From an uncultured Bacteroidales bacterium (GTDB taxonomy: Bacteria > Bacteroidota > Bacteroidia > Bacteroidales > CAIXZF01), in assembly GCA_903923925.1 (NCBI GenBank), contig CAIXZF010000035.1:558001-622000 (forward strand): a DNA stretch of 64,000 nt, given 5' to 3'. A program made the position numbers and the translations under genes. Below the pieces are notes generated by a model, which was not told where the DNA came from, searched no databases, and saw nothing but the letters and a program-made list of their open reading frames with translations. This document shows, piece after piece, positions 38,494-47,941 of this stretch; within the stretch, counting starts at the first letter, position 1; each line of letters starts with the position of its first letter.

Positions 38494-40003
38494 TTGTCAG
38501 TACTTTATATGCTTCACTAATACAATCAACAATATCTCCTGCCAGCATTGATTCCTGACCAAAATTCTGAGCAGCAATATCCCCGGCAAGTCCATGCAGA
38601 TAGGTCCCCATCAGGCAAACAGTTGCCGGTGAATAGCCTTGTGCAAGCAACCCAAGCATGATGCCCGTTAAAACATCGCCACTGCCTCCGGTTGCCATGC
38701 CAGGGTTTCCGGTAGAATTGAAAAAGATCCTCCCATCAGGGAATGAGATACTTGAATACGCACCTTTTAAGGTAATATAAATGCCATATTTGATTGAAAA
38801 CTCACGTTGGAGTTTATTACGTTCGAAACTGTTTGAAACTTTATTCGTTAATCGTTCAAACTCCTTAAAATGCGGAGTTAAGATGCTGTTTTTTGGAAGA
38901 AAGTGCAGCCAGGTGGGGTTTTCTGCCAGTATATTCAGTGCATCCGCATCTAAAATTAAAGGTTTTATAGAATTCTGAATCAGTAGTTTAAGTGCTCTGG
39001 CGGTTTCAGGATCAGTTCCCAGGCCAGGCCCTATTGCAATAGCATTATAGGGTTCGATCTTTGGTAATGATGAAAAATGATAATCAGAAGAGTCTATGCT
39101 TACCATTGCTTCTGGAAAGGTGGTTTGGAAAATATCATATGCTTTAGCAGGAATATGAGCAGTAATTAACCCGGCTCCACTGCGCATTGCAGCTTTTGCA
39201 CTTAAAACTGCAGCACCCATTTTACCATAACTGCCAGCAATTAGCAGTCCATGCCCATAACTGCCTTTGTGCCCGAATTTCTTTCTTACATTAATCAATT
39301 CACTGACATCCTTTTGCTCCACCAAATAATGAGAAACAGTTTGTTCTTCCAGAAAAGAAGGATGAAGTCCAATAGGAAGAACCTGCCAATCACCTACATA
39401 CATTTCATTTTCAGGAAAAAAGAAAGCCAGTTTAGGGGTTTGAAAAGTAAGACAATAATCAGCCTTAATAGCAAGGTCTTTTTGAGTATCAATTGCTTTA
39501 TCACTAAATAAACCACTTGGTAAGTCAATGGAAATAACTACAGCCCCAGCATTATTAATAAATTGAATACATTCGGACAGCAGCCCGCTTACTGGTTTCG
39601 AAAGGCCTGAACCCAGCATGGCATCAATTATTATTTCATCATTGTTTATCAGGTCAAGATTATTGCTGGCTTTGATATATTTGATTTCAACCTTGTTTTG
39701 TTTAATCAGACGTTCCATATTAATCAGGAAGTCATCGCTTGACTTGTCACTGTGAAGAATTGAATAAACAATAACTTTATAATGCAGACCAGCCAGAAGT
39801 CGCGCAATTGCTAAACCATCTCCTCCATTATTTCCTTGTCCACAGAAAATTTTAACTTCTTGGTTTTGATCAAGTTTGGAGAGTATCCAATCAGCACAGG
39901 CTGTTGATGCTCTTTCCATGAGGTCAGTTGAGGAGATTGGCTCATTTGAAATAGTAAATGCATCTGCTGCGCGGATTTGTTCAATGGAAAGTATCTTCAG
40001 CAT
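38477..40003 (-). CDS. nnr: Bifunctional NAD(P)H-hydrate epimerase/dehydratase
   Basis: The 508-residue fusion repairs hydrated NAD(P)H. The N-terminal YjeF_N epimerase domain (about 1-215) has CGQGNNGGDGLAIARLL and DAMLGSGL; the C-terminal ribokinase-like dehydratase domain (about 230-500) has KMGAAVLSAKAAMRSGAGL, GPGLGTD, LDADALNIL and GSGDVLTGIM. It is divergent from hydE. The usual neighbour tsaE (or another t6A gene) is not adjacent. Confidence 0.94.
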   Translation of the reverse strand: MLKILSIEQIRAADAFTISNEPISSTDLMERASTACADWILSKLDQNQEVKIFCGQGNNGGDGLAIARLLAGLHYKVIVYSILHSDKSSDDFLINMERLIKQNKVEIKYIKASNNLDLINNDEIIIDAMLGSGLSKPVSGLLSECIQFINNAGAVVISIDLPSGLFSDKAIDTQKDLAIKADYCLTFQTPKLAFFFPENEMYVGDWQVLPIGLHPSFLEEQTVSHYLVEQKDVSELINVRKKFGHKGSYGHGLLIAGSYGKMGAAVLSAKAAMRSGAGLITAHIPAKAYDIFQTTFPEAMVSIDSSDYHFSSLPKIEPYNAIAIGPGLGTDPETARALKLLIQNSIKPLILDADALNILAENPTWLHFLPKNSILTPHFKEFERLTNKVSNSFERNKLQREFSIKYGIYITLKGAYSSISFPDGRIFFNSTGNPGMATGGSGDVLTGIMLGLLAQGYSPATVCLMGTYLHGLAGDIAAQNFGQESMLAGDIVDCISEAYKVLTINYNT

Positions 40004-40010
40004 AATCCTT

Positions 40011-40018
40011 TATCTTTG
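40011..40018 (+). promoter_or_regulatory. Candidate -7 element of hydE
   Basis: TATCTTTG lies 48 bases before the hydE ATG in the 63-base region divergent from nnr. No clear -33 box. Confidence 0.45.
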
Positions 40019-40066
40019 CAAGGTTGTTCGTGTAAAGTTACATGCTCTAAAAACCTTTTCCTAACT

Positions 40067-41155
40067 ATGACGCTTGATTTTGATGAGATTCTTAATAAAT
40101 CTGACTTTACAAAAGATGATTTGATTTTCCTTCTTAATGCTGAAGATGAATTCAGAAAAAAAATATTTGCTCGTGCTGCTGAGGTAAAGGAAGAATATAT
40201 TGGGAATAAGGTTTACTACAGAGGTTTGATAGAATATTCAAATCGTTGCAGCAAGAATTGTTATTATTGCGGTGTCAGGGCAGGGAATAAGAAAATTAAA
40301 CGATATCAGCTAACCGATGATGAGGTTGTAGAAGCTGCTGTATTTGCTCATAAAAATAAATTCGCTTCAATTGTAATTCAGGCAGGTGAAAGGTCTGGGA
40401 AAGTTTTTACAGCCAAGATAGAAACATTGATCAGGAAAATTCATAAAGCCACTAACAGCGAACTACATATAACACTTTCACTTGGAGAACAGAGCGAGGA
40501 AACATATCGTAAATGGTTTAAGGCAGGTGCACACCGCTATCTTCTGAGGATAGAGGTTTCCAGTCCCGACTTATACATAAAGTTGCATCCCCTGAATAAA
40601 ATCCATGATTATCAGACGCGACTTGACTGCCTGCGTAGTTTAAAACAAATTGGTTATCAGGTAGGAACGGGTGTAATGATTGGTTTGCCATTTCAAACAA
40701 TTGATGACCTTGCTGAGGATTTGTTGTTTTTTAAAAAATTCGATATCGACATGGCTGGAATGGGGCCTTATATTGAGCATAACGACACACCATTGTTTCA
40801 ATATTCAGAACAATTACTCCCCAAGGCAGGTCGGTTCGACTTATCACTAAAAATGGTTGCTTTGCTGAGAATTATGATGAAAAATATTAATATTGCAGCA
40901 ACAACTGCTATGCAATCTATTGATCCTCAGGGACGTGAAAAGGCAATAATGATTGGTTCAAATGTTGTTATGCCTAACCTGACTCCAATTAAATATCGGG
41001 AAGATTACTTATTATATCAGGATAAGCCTTGTGTTGATGAGGAGGCAGAGGAATGTAGGGGGTGCCTTGAAGCCAGAATAAAAATGGCTGGAGCCGAAGT
41101 TGGCTATGGTGAGTGGGGGGATTCAAAACATTATAAAAATAATTTACATGCGTAA
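40067..41155 (+). CDS. hydE: [FeFe]-hydrogenase maturation radical SAM protein HydE
   Basis: From ATG 40067 the protein has 362 residues. The radical-SAM cluster motif is C61-x3-C65-x2-C68 (RCSKNCYYCG). Family blocks GPYIEHNDTP, GREKAIMIGSNVVMPNLTP and the C-terminal C-x7-C-x2-C (PCVDEEAEECRGC), which binds a second cluster in HydE, are present. HydE works with HydF and HydG to build the H-cluster, so an [FeFe]-hydrogenase is expected elsewhere in the genome; neither partner is in the window. An upstream in-frame start (39977) overlapping nnr is not supported. The end overlaps rlmD by 8 bases. BioB/MqnC-like alternatives are unlikely given the HydE-specific blocks. Confidence 0.9.
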   Translation: MTLDFDEILNKSDFTKDDLIFLLNAEDEFRKKIFARAAEVKEEYIGNKVYYRGLIEYSNRCSKNCYYCGVRAGNKKIKRYQLTDDEVVEAAVFAHKNKFASIVIQAGERSGKVFTAKIETLIRKIHKATNSELHITLSLGEQSEETYRKWFKAGAHRYLLRIEVSSPDLYIKLHPLNKIHDYQTRLDCLRSLKQIGYQVGTGVMIGLPFQTIDDLAEDLLFFKKFDIDMAGMGPYIEHNDTPLFQYSEQLLPKAGRFDLSLKMVALLRIMMKNINIAATTAMQSIDPQGREKAIMIGSNVVMPNLTPIKYREDYLLYQDKPCVDEEAEECRGCLEARIKMAGAEVGYGEWGDSKHYKNNLHA

Positions 41156-42560
41156 ACCAAAGAAGCCATTACCGATCCTTGAAAAAGTACTTATTACGGA
41201 TGCAGGTTCAGAAGGAAAAGCGATAGCCAGGGTAGGGGAAATGGTTGTTTTTCTACCCTTTGTGGTTCCGGGTGATATTGTTGATATCCAGGTGACAAGG
41301 AGTAAAAGGAATTTCATGGAAGGAAAAGCAATAAAGTTTCATGAATATTCTGAAAAAAGAGTAGATCCTTTTTGCAGCCATTTTGGGTTGTGCGGTGGTT
41401 GTAAATGGCAGGGAATGGCCTATGAACATCAACTTGGATACAAACAAAAACAGGTTACAGATGCTTTTGATAGAATAGGGAAGCTTGATTATCAGGGATT
41501 TAGTTCAATAGTTCCTTCCAGAAGAATTCAGGAGTACAGAAATAAGCTTGAATATACATTTTCAAACAAACGCTGGCTTTGGTTTGAAAATGGTGCTCTT
41601 GCCGACCCGGATCCTGAAATGAGAGGCTTGGGTTTTCATCTTCCTACAATGTTCGACAGGGTACTTGATATTAAACATTGTTACCTGCAGCCAGAACCTT
41701 CAAATGCTATTAGGCTGGCGGTCAGGGAATTTTCGTTGAAAATGGCATGGACTTATTATGATCCGAGAAATCATGCAGGTTTCCTCCGGAATTTAGTTAT
41801 CAGGACAAGCAGCAAAGGCGAAGCCATGGTAATTGTTGTTTTTGGTGAGGATAAGCCCGAGCAGATCAGGGAGATGATGGAATTTATTACAGAAAAATTT
41901 CCTGATTTATGGTCACTTTATTACATTATCAATATAAAAGACAATGACACCTATTCTGATCTCGAGCCAGTATTGTATAGGGGAAATCCTCATCTCGATG
42001 AATATCTGGAAGATCTGGTTTTCCGGATTGGTCCGCTTTCGTTTTACCAGGTTAACATAGAACAGTCCTATGCATTATATAAATTTGTAAGGGAGTTTGC
42101 CGGGCTTACAGGGAAAGAAATTGTTTATGATCTCTACACTGGAACTGGTACTATTGCACTTTTCCTTGCCAGACTTGCAAAGAAAGTTATTGGAATAGAG
42201 TATGTTGAGGCAGCTATCAAAGATGCGTATGAAAATAGCACCTTTAATAATATTACGAATGCTAGCTTTTTTGCTGGAGATCTTGCCAAAACTCTTACAG
42301 CTGAATTTATTGAAGCAAATGGCATACCTGATGTGATAATTACTGACCCTCCGCGAGCTGGTATGCATGAAAAAGTTATTGAACAAATAATTGCTGCCAG
42401 GCCCGAAAAATTAGTATATGTCAGCTGTAATCCTGCAACACAAGCCAGAGACCTGGCACTATTAAAGGACTATTATGATATTGTCGCTGTTCAGCCAGTT
42501 GATATGTTTCCTCATACACAACATGTAGAAAATGTGATACTTGCTATTTCAAAAAAATAA
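41148..42560 (+). CDS. rlmD: 23S rRNA (uracil-5-)-methyltransferase RlmD-like
   Basis: From ATG 41148 the protein has 470 residues. It has a TRAM domain (about 10-70), an Fe-S site in CSHFGLCGGCKW, and the TrmA/RlmD methyltransferase core with DLYTGTGTIALFLA, TDPPRAGMHEKV and the nucleophile cysteine in YVSCNPATQARDL. It forms m5U in 23S rRNA (position 1939 in E. coli). Related RlmCD or TrmA specificity cannot be fully excluded. The start overlaps the last 8 bases of hydE, so they are probably co-transcribed. Confidence 0.9.
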   Translation: MRKPKKPLPILEKVLITDAGSEGKAIARVGEMVVFLPFVVPGDIVDIQVTRSKRNFMEGKAIKFHEYSEKRVDPFCSHFGLCGGCKWQGMAYEHQLGYKQKQVTDAFDRIGKLDYQGFSSIVPSRRIQEYRNKLEYTFSNKRWLWFENGALADPDPEMRGLGFHLPTMFDRVLDIKHCYLQPEPSNAIRLAVREFSLKMAWTYYDPRNHAGFLRNLVIRTSSKGEAMVIVVFGEDKPEQIREMMEFITEKFPDLWSLYYIINIKDNDTYSDLEPVLYRGNPHLDEYLEDLVFRIGPLSFYQVNIEQSYALYKFVREFAGLTGKEIVYDLYTGTGTIALFLARLAKKVIGIEYVEAAIKDAYENSTFNNITNASFFAGDLAKTLTAEFIEANGIPDVIITDPPRAGMHEKVIEQIIAARPEKLVYVSCNPATQARDLALLKDYYDIVAVQPVDMFPHTQHVENVILAISKK

Positions 42561-42574
42561 TATTTACTGGACTA

Positions 42575-43081
42575 TTATTTTAGTGTTCCAAGTACTTCAA
42601 CTAATCCATTAATATCACAATTGTTTGATTCAACGGTGATTTTTGCTTCTTCATAATATTTTTTTCTTTGATTTAGCATAGTATCAATTTTCTCAAGCAT
42701 CTTAGCTTTTGAAAGATTCATCAACAAAGGTCTGGGTTTGTGAGAGGAAAGAATACGTTCCAACAGTATTTCAGTACTGGCTTTTAAATAAATTGAAGTG
42801 CCATTAGAATTAATGAACTCCATGTTTTTATGGAAACAAGGTGTTCCTCCACCAGTGGAAATTATGCCTTCAGAAAGTGTTTCTGTTTGCCTCAATACTT
42901 TAGATTCAAGGTTTCTGAATACGTCTTCACTGTATTTTTTAAAGAAATTTTCGATTGTAATTTTATACAAACTTTCGAATTCCAGATCAAGATCAATAAA
43001 TGGCAGTCCCAATGAAGCGGCCAGTTTCCGGCCGATCACTGATTTTCCACTTCCCATAAAACCTACAATGAAGATTTTCAA
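42575..43081 (-). CDS. aroK: Shikimate kinase
   Basis: The 168-residue P-loop kinase has Walker A GFMGSGKSVIGRKLA, the shikimate-binding DLD region (IDLDLEF), the FRNLESKVLR helix and STGGGTPC. It phosphorylates shikimate in aromatic amino acid synthesis. The start codon is TTG (43081), with an in-frame stop three codons upstream; the next methionine falls inside Walker A, so TTG is required. It lies 14 bases downstream of the PorE-like gene. Confidence 0.94.
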   Translation of the reverse strand: MKIFIVGFMGSGKSVIGRKLAASLGLPFIDLDLEFESLYKITIENFFKKYSEDVFRNLESKVLRQTETLSEGIISTGGGTPCFHKNMEFINSNGTSIYLKASTEILLERILSSHKPRPLLMNLSKAKMLEKIDTMLNQRKKYYEEAKITVESNNCDINGLVEVLGTLK

Positions 43082-43095
43082 ATTAGTTTAATAAA

Positions 43096-45198
43096 TCAGT
43101 CTTCCAGTATTTTAAATTCTGTTCTTCTGTTTTCCTGACGGCCTTCCGCAGTTGAATTAGTAACAACTGCTTCTTTAGAGCCATAACCTTTAAACGAAAG
43201 TTTTGTTTGTGCAATACCATGATCAACAAGATATTTTACAACAGCTTTAGCCCTGTTTTCTGAGAGTTGCTGGTTTGAGGTTTCTGATCCAACATTATCA
43301 GTGTGGCCAGAAATCTCAATTTTAATTCCTGGTTTAACTCTTGCAATATCTTTTATAAGGTCGGCCAGGCGGGTTAATTCTGATGTTGATTCAGGCCGGA
43401 TTATAAATTTCCCACTATCGAAGAAAATATTTTTAAGAATAATTTTACATCCAATACATGCTCCTTTTAGCCGAATATCTTTTTCAACAAGCTGAAAATC
43501 ACTTGTTTCCGGAAGATCAAAATTTTCAGAATGAAATAGGTAATCCGGTGCTTTAACAGCTATTCCATAATTTTTTCCTGCAGGTAATGAAACCAGGAAC
43601 TTCCCGGTACTGCTATTAGATTTTATAGAAAGTATTATTTCGTTCTTCTGGTTATCAACTATTTCAATATCTGCTTTGATTGGGTTACCAGTATAATCAT
43701 CCAATACTCTACCTTTTAAAATGGTAAGATTTTTTGATTCAACTTTTACAGCTTCTTCCAGTTTATTATCTTTTTGTGGAGCAGCAATATCAGCAAGTAA
43801 TTGATCCTGAATATCAGGTACCGGTGGCTTAATAGGACCCAAATATGTTACTTTATAGATGTCAGATCCACCTTTACCCCCATCACGGTCTGAAGTGATA
43901 TACGCATGTTTTCCGCTGGCTGACATAACAAAAGAAGTCTCGTCATATACTGTATTAATAGGATAACCAAGATTCACCGGAGTGGACCAGCGGCCAGCAA
44001 GGCGTTCAGATTTAAAAATATCGAAACCGCCCATTGAATTATGTCCTTTTGAGGAGAAATAAATTGTTTTATCATCTGCATGAAGGAAGATGTATCCATC
44101 ATCAACAGTAGTATTTAACTCAGAACCAATCGTTTGGCCCATTCCCCAGGTATTTAATTTGGGATTCATCAATCCGCTGAAATAAATATCTGTGCCTCCG
44201 CGGTTTCCATATGGCTGGTCGGTAACATAGTATATCCGGATTTTATCACCGGAATAACAGGCCTGATATTCATTTGCATCAGTATTTACTTTATCAGGGA
44301 GCCTGTAGGGAACATTCCATTTTGCACCTTCCAGGTCGCATTGATAAAGATCTCCATTCGGACCCGGTTTATATAAAATCATGCTTTGCCCATCATAGGA
44401 ATAAGCAGAGATCTCAAAAATTCCGGGTGAGGTAAAAGGTTCTCCGAACTGAATTAATGGCGACCATTTTCCCTTATCTCTTGTACTTTGCATTACGATG
44501 GTTGAATATTGCCCAAACTCGTCTTTCGCAATTGTTGCTTTGCTCTGCCTTTTACTGTTAAATGCCAATGAGGATTCGTCTGCAGTTATTGTTGCACCAT
44601 AATCATCATATTCACTGTTCCAATCTTTCATATTTTCAACCCATGTGCGTGCCAGAGGCGTTTTATACAGAGCTTCCGCATTATCACATTGAGTTAGTTC
44701 TCTGTTAATTTCTTCCAGGTTTTTTTCAAGAATTTTCGACCGCTCAACGGTTTTATATTTCTGTATGAGCGCTTTAGCATCAGCGAATTTATAATCATTT
44801 TTTAATGCCTTTCCCAATAAATAGTAAAGGTCGGGTTCTGCATTTTTTTCATCGAGCTTGAGTGATTTTTGAAAAAATGGAATTGAATTTTTAATGTCCT
44901 TTGAGAAATAAAGACATTTCCCGATTTTGTAATTCAATTCAGCATTATTTGGATTGAATTCCTGAGCCTTTGTGAATGGAATTTGTGCCTGTTTAAATAG
45001 TTGATAAGGATTTTTTCCTTCTTCCTGAAGCTTTAAAGCTTGTTTGAATAATTCATTCCCTGCTTCAAGATTCGTTTCCGCTGCTTTAAATCCATCCTTG
45101 TTATCCTTAAAATTTGAGGATTTAAATTCAATATTTTGAGCAATTACAGTAAAGGAAAATAATATAAATGATAACAGTATTCCCAGTGATTTACGCAT
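43096..45198 (-). CDS. PorE-like TPR/beta-propeller/OmpA protein
   Basis: The 700-residue protein has a signal peptide (1-20), TPR repeats (about 35-165), a PD40/WD40-like propeller (about 200-460), a carboxypeptidase-regulatory-like beta-sandwich (about 495-575) and a C-terminal OmpA domain (about 590-700) with EISGHTDNVGSETSNQQLSE and RAKAVVKYL for peptidoglycan binding. This order is that of PorE, which ties the type IX secretion machinery to peptidoglycan. The T9SS cargo in the window makes this plausible, but Bacteroidota have several paralogues with the same order, so the symbol is not assigned. Confidence 0.85.
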   Translation of the reverse strand: MRKSLGILLSFILFSFTVIAQNIEFKSSNFKDNKDGFKAAETNLEAGNELFKQALKLQEEGKNPYQLFKQAQIPFTKAQEFNPNNAELNYKIGKCLYFSKDIKNSIPFFQKSLKLDEKNAEPDLYYLLGKALKNDYKFADAKALIQKYKTVERSKILEKNLEEINRELTQCDNAEALYKTPLARTWVENMKDWNSEYDDYGATITADESSLAFNSKRQSKATIAKDEFGQYSTIVMQSTRDKGKWSPLIQFGEPFTSPGIFEISAYSYDGQSMILYKPGPNGDLYQCDLEGAKWNVPYRLPDKVNTDANEYQACYSGDKIRIYYVTDQPYGNRGGTDIYFSGLMNPKLNTWGMGQTIGSELNTTVDDGYIFLHADDKTIYFSSKGHNSMGGFDIFKSERLAGRWSTPVNLGYPINTVYDETSFVMSASGKHAYITSDRDGGKGGSDIYKVTYLGPIKPPVPDIQDQLLADIAAPQKDNKLEEAVKVESKNLTILKGRVLDDYTGNPIKADIEIVDNQKNEIILSIKSNSSTGKFLVSLPAGKNYGIAVKAPDYLFHSENFDLPETSDFQLVEKDIRLKGACIGCKIILKNIFFDSGKFIIRPESTSELTRLADLIKDIARVKPGIKIEISGHTDNVGSETSNQQLSENRAKAVVKYLVDHGIAQTKLSFKGYGSKEAVVTNSTAEGRQENRRTEFKILED

Positions 45199-45237
45199 GA
45201 CTTTTCAATTTATCAGATAATCCAATGTTTAATGTTG

Positions 45238-46365
45238 TTAATCGCAATCAACCATATGATATTTCCCAGCCAGCTTAATCCCGAGATCTTCAGCTTTTTG
45301 CCAGTCGGAACAGGCTCCATCACCCTCTCGCAGCATTTCTTTACTTATACCCCTGTTTAAATAAGCCATTCCATAATCAGCTTTTAATGAGATTGCTTTA
45401 TCAAAGTCCTTGACAGCATTCTGAAATTGCTCACGGTAGTGATAGATAATGCCCCGGTTATTAAATGCAGCGGCAAAATCAGGATTTATTTCTATTGATT
45501 TGTTGAAATCGGCAATAGCTTTATCATATTGTTCTTTTTCCAGATAAATAACACCGCGGTTACTATAGGCAAGATAATAGCTTTTATCGATTTCAATTGC
45601 AGTGGTATAAGCAGCAACAGCACCATCATTATCTTTCATCAGCCGTTTTAAACTTCCAAGATTATTTAGGATAAATGCTTGTTTATCAATTGATATAGCT
45701 TTGTTTAAATCATTTAATGCATCCTGATATTTTTCAAGTTTCCTAAAGCAACTGGCTCTGTCGTTATATGAACGCGCATTGTCAGGTTTCAGAGAAATTG
45801 CTTTATTGACTGATTGAAGAGCATCTTCATATTTGCCCATTAAAAACAATACTTCTGCTGAGTAGTAAAATGGCTTGTAATTAGATGGCTCTTTTGCAGT
45901 AAGAAATGTATAGTCGAGCAGGGCATTCTCGTATTCACCCTGACTAGTGCAGCATTCTGCTCTTTTATATCGGGCATCCAGATTTGCCGGCTCTAACTCA
46001 ATTGCTTTATTGAAGTCAACAATGGCTCCTTTGGTATCAGTTGAAGCAACTTTTGCAACACCCCTGTTGTACCAGGCTTTCCCGAAACTGTTCTGGAGGC
46101 TGATGGCTTTGTCGAAACTCAGGATAGCCTGTTTATAGGCCTTTTGGCTAAAAAACTCGATCCCCTTGTTGTACGATTCCTGAGATTCCTGCAAGGCTTT
46201 CGATGCCTGATTTACCGCAGCAATAGAGTCTCTGTACCTGGTTTCTTCAGGTGTCAGAGTTGAATCCTGTTTCTGGCCTTGCTGCGCCATTATTGGAGAG
46301 CAAAAGAAATAAATTACAAGGATTAACAAGCCTGGTAAGAATGATTTGGATAGGAATGTTTTCAT
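45238..46365 (-). CDS. Secreted tetratricopeptide repeat protein
   Basis: From ATG 46365 (MKTFLSKSFLPGLL, signal peptide to about residue 28) the protein has 375 residues with about eight TPR units (about 65-355). The C-terminus reads CSDWQKAEDLG and ends VDCD, matching the end of the small TPR lipoprotein at 38086. A longer start at 46419 would place its initiator in a GC-rich hairpin and was rejected. It lies 39 bases upstream of the PorE-like gene on the same strand; an envelope scaffold role is possible but unproven. Confidence 0.8.
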   Translation of the reverse strand: MKTFLSKSFLPGLLILVIYFFCSPIMAQQGQKQDSTLTPEETRYRDSIAAVNQASKALQESQESYNKGIEFFSQKAYKQAILSFDKAISLQNSFGKAWYNRGVAKVASTDTKGAIVDFNKAIELEPANLDARYKRAECCTSQGEYENALLDYTFLTAKEPSNYKPFYYSAEVLFLMGKYEDALQSVNKAISLKPDNARSYNDRASCFRKLEKYQDALNDLNKAISIDKQAFILNNLGSLKRLMKDNDGAVAAYTTAIEIDKSYYLAYSNRGVIYLEKEQYDKAIADFNKSIEINPDFAAAFNNRGIIYHYREQFQNAVKDFDKAISLKADYGMAYLNRGISKEMLREGDGACSDWQKAEDLGIKLAGKYHMVDCD

Positions 46366-46408
46366 TCTGGAAAATAAAATAATACTTGTTGAATTTTTAA
46401 ACAAATGC

Positions 46409-46433
46409 AAGGGGCGCAACTAGTACGCCCCTT
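46409..46433 (-). terminator. GC-rich hairpin after the Asp-box protein gene
   Basis: AAGGGGCG (46409-46416) and CGCCCCTT (46426-46433) pair perfectly around a 9-base loop. On the minus strand it follows the Asp-box gene and is trailed by a broken T-rich stretch (ATTTGTTT), so it is a likely but imperfect intrinsic terminator. Confidence 0.6.
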
Positions 46434-46502
46434 TTGCCCTATTGCGTTTTGGTTGAGTTTTGTAAATTATAGCATGTAAATAAATTCAACCAATTCTATT
46501 TA

Positions 46503-47858
46503 TTATTCAATCACAAGTTTTTGATTGATGATTTTTTTACCACACTGAATTTTAGCAAAGTAAACACCGCTTGAGAAGCTGCTCAGGTCTGCATTATAGT
46601 TGTAAGAAATCAAATTTTCTTTACAAACATTACTATAAACTGCTTGTCCTAACGAATTGAAGATACTTACAGTAACATCCTTGTTCTCAAAACCGACGAT
46701 TGCAAAAGTTAAATTTCCATTTGATGGATTTGGATAAACTTTTACATCACCCTGTTTAGGATCAATCTGCATGATATCGGTTAATACACCACCGTATTTG
46801 TACATACCTCCAACAGTGCTTGGAGTTGTTTGATCGGTAAATGCACCTGCCCAGCCGTTTGAATTATCAACCCAGGCAGTATGTAGAAACTGAACTCCTG
46901 ATGTTGCATCAAAATCTGTCCAGGTATGTCCTCCATTAAAACTGAAGGCCGCACCAGAAGCAGTCGCGGCAGAGCCTGTTGTTACACAGTAATTTGGTGT
47001 TCCAGGAACCCAGCTAAAGCCACTGGTATACATTAATGTAGGTAATGGAATTGAAGTCCATGTTGTTCCACCATCCATTGTTTCGCATAGCTGACCGGTA
47101 ATTGTACCAGTACCTGTTCCCATTTCACGTGCTATTCCATAAGTTTGTGTCAGAAAGTCAACGTCTACATAATGATTTGAGAAAGAAGTTACAGAAACTG
47201 TCCAATTCAGACCTTTGTCAACTGATTTATAAACACGGCCCTTATTTGTTCCATACCAGATAGTATTTCCAACAACTGAGTAATAGCCAACTACACCAAA
47301 TTCGCCGCTTAAGATTGCAGGAATATTTGCCTGTGGAGTGCGTGCCCAGGTAGTACCACCATTGGTTGTGGTATAAATTTCGAAATACCCGCCCATAGGA
47401 TCTCCCATGCAGAATCCATTATCGGCATCCCAGAAATGAACAACATTCGGAAATCCGTCTGGTGCAGCAAAAGCAGCAGTATTTTGTTGAGTCCAGGTTG
47501 CTCCCCCATCAGTGGTTTTAACAAGTACGCCCCCTAATGAATTTGAAGTAAACAATGGAACCCAGGCTGTATTTGCATCAATAGCACAAATCATTGAAGG
47601 TTCATAGGTAGTAAATCCAGAAATAGTACCTGCAGTCCAGGTTGTTCCACCATCAGTTGTCTTTGTAAATGATTGCATTAAAGCTGTTCCGCCACTGCCA
47701 TCGTAGCCAATTGCCCAAAGAACATTCTGGTTAACTGCAGAAATGTAATTTATCCCAACACTAGGTTGAGGAAACCCTGTAGCCTGTGGCATCCATTGAG
47801 CTTTAACACTCATACTGACAAGGATTATTAATGCTGTGATTGTAAAGATTTTCCTCAT
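46503..47858 (-). CDS. T9SS-secreted Asp-box (BNR/Ycf48-like) propeller protein
   Basis: From ATG 47858 (MRKIFTITALIILVSMSVKA) the protein has 451 residues. It carries six Asp-box turns of the type TTDGGTTWT, TTNGGTTWA, SVDKGLNWT, TMDGGTTWT and SFNGGHTW, so a beta-propeller of the BNR/photosystem-II-assembly-factor-like class is expected. A T9SS sorting domain closes it (about 375-451, VYPNPSNGNLTF to INQKLVIE). Catalytic residues of sialidases were not recognised, so a binding or structural role outside the cell is more likely. An upstream start at 47975 was rejected because it overlaps murB and precedes the signal peptide. Confidence 0.85.
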   Translation of the reverse strand: MRKIFTITALIILVSMSVKAQWMPQATGFPQPSVGINYISAVNQNVLWAIGYDGSGGTALMQSFTKTTDGGTTWTAGTISGFTTYEPSMICAIDANTAWVPLFTSNSLGGVLVKTTDGGATWTQQNTAAFAAPDGFPNVVHFWDADNGFCMGDPMGGYFEIYTTTNGGTTWARTPQANIPAILSGEFGVVGYYSVVGNTIWYGTNKGRVYKSVDKGLNWTVSVTSFSNHYVDVDFLTQTYGIAREMGTGTGTITGQLCETMDGGTTWTSIPLPTLMYTSGFSWVPGTPNYCVTTGSAATASGAAFSFNGGHTWTDFDATSGVQFLHTAWVDNSNGWAGAFTDQTTPSTVGGMYKYGGVLTDIMQIDPKQGDVKVYPNPSNGNLTFAIVGFENKDVTVSIFNSLGQAVYSNVCKENLISYNYNADLSSFSSGVYFAKIQCGKKIINQKLVIE

Positions 47859-47941
47859 TGTGATTTTTTTTAGATTAAACATTCGTTTTGTTTCACAAAA
47901 ATATGGAAATTTGATTAAAATGTAAAGAAAGGTTTTAAAGG

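Noticed and set aside
39977-40066. A longer N-terminus for hydE
   Set aside because: It would overlap nnr and include the TATCTTTG promoter element; the ATG at 40067 aligns with the expected HydE start.
46366-46419. A longer N-terminus for the TPR protein
   Set aside because: The extra part lies in a GC-rich hairpin and puts residues before an otherwise clean signal peptide.
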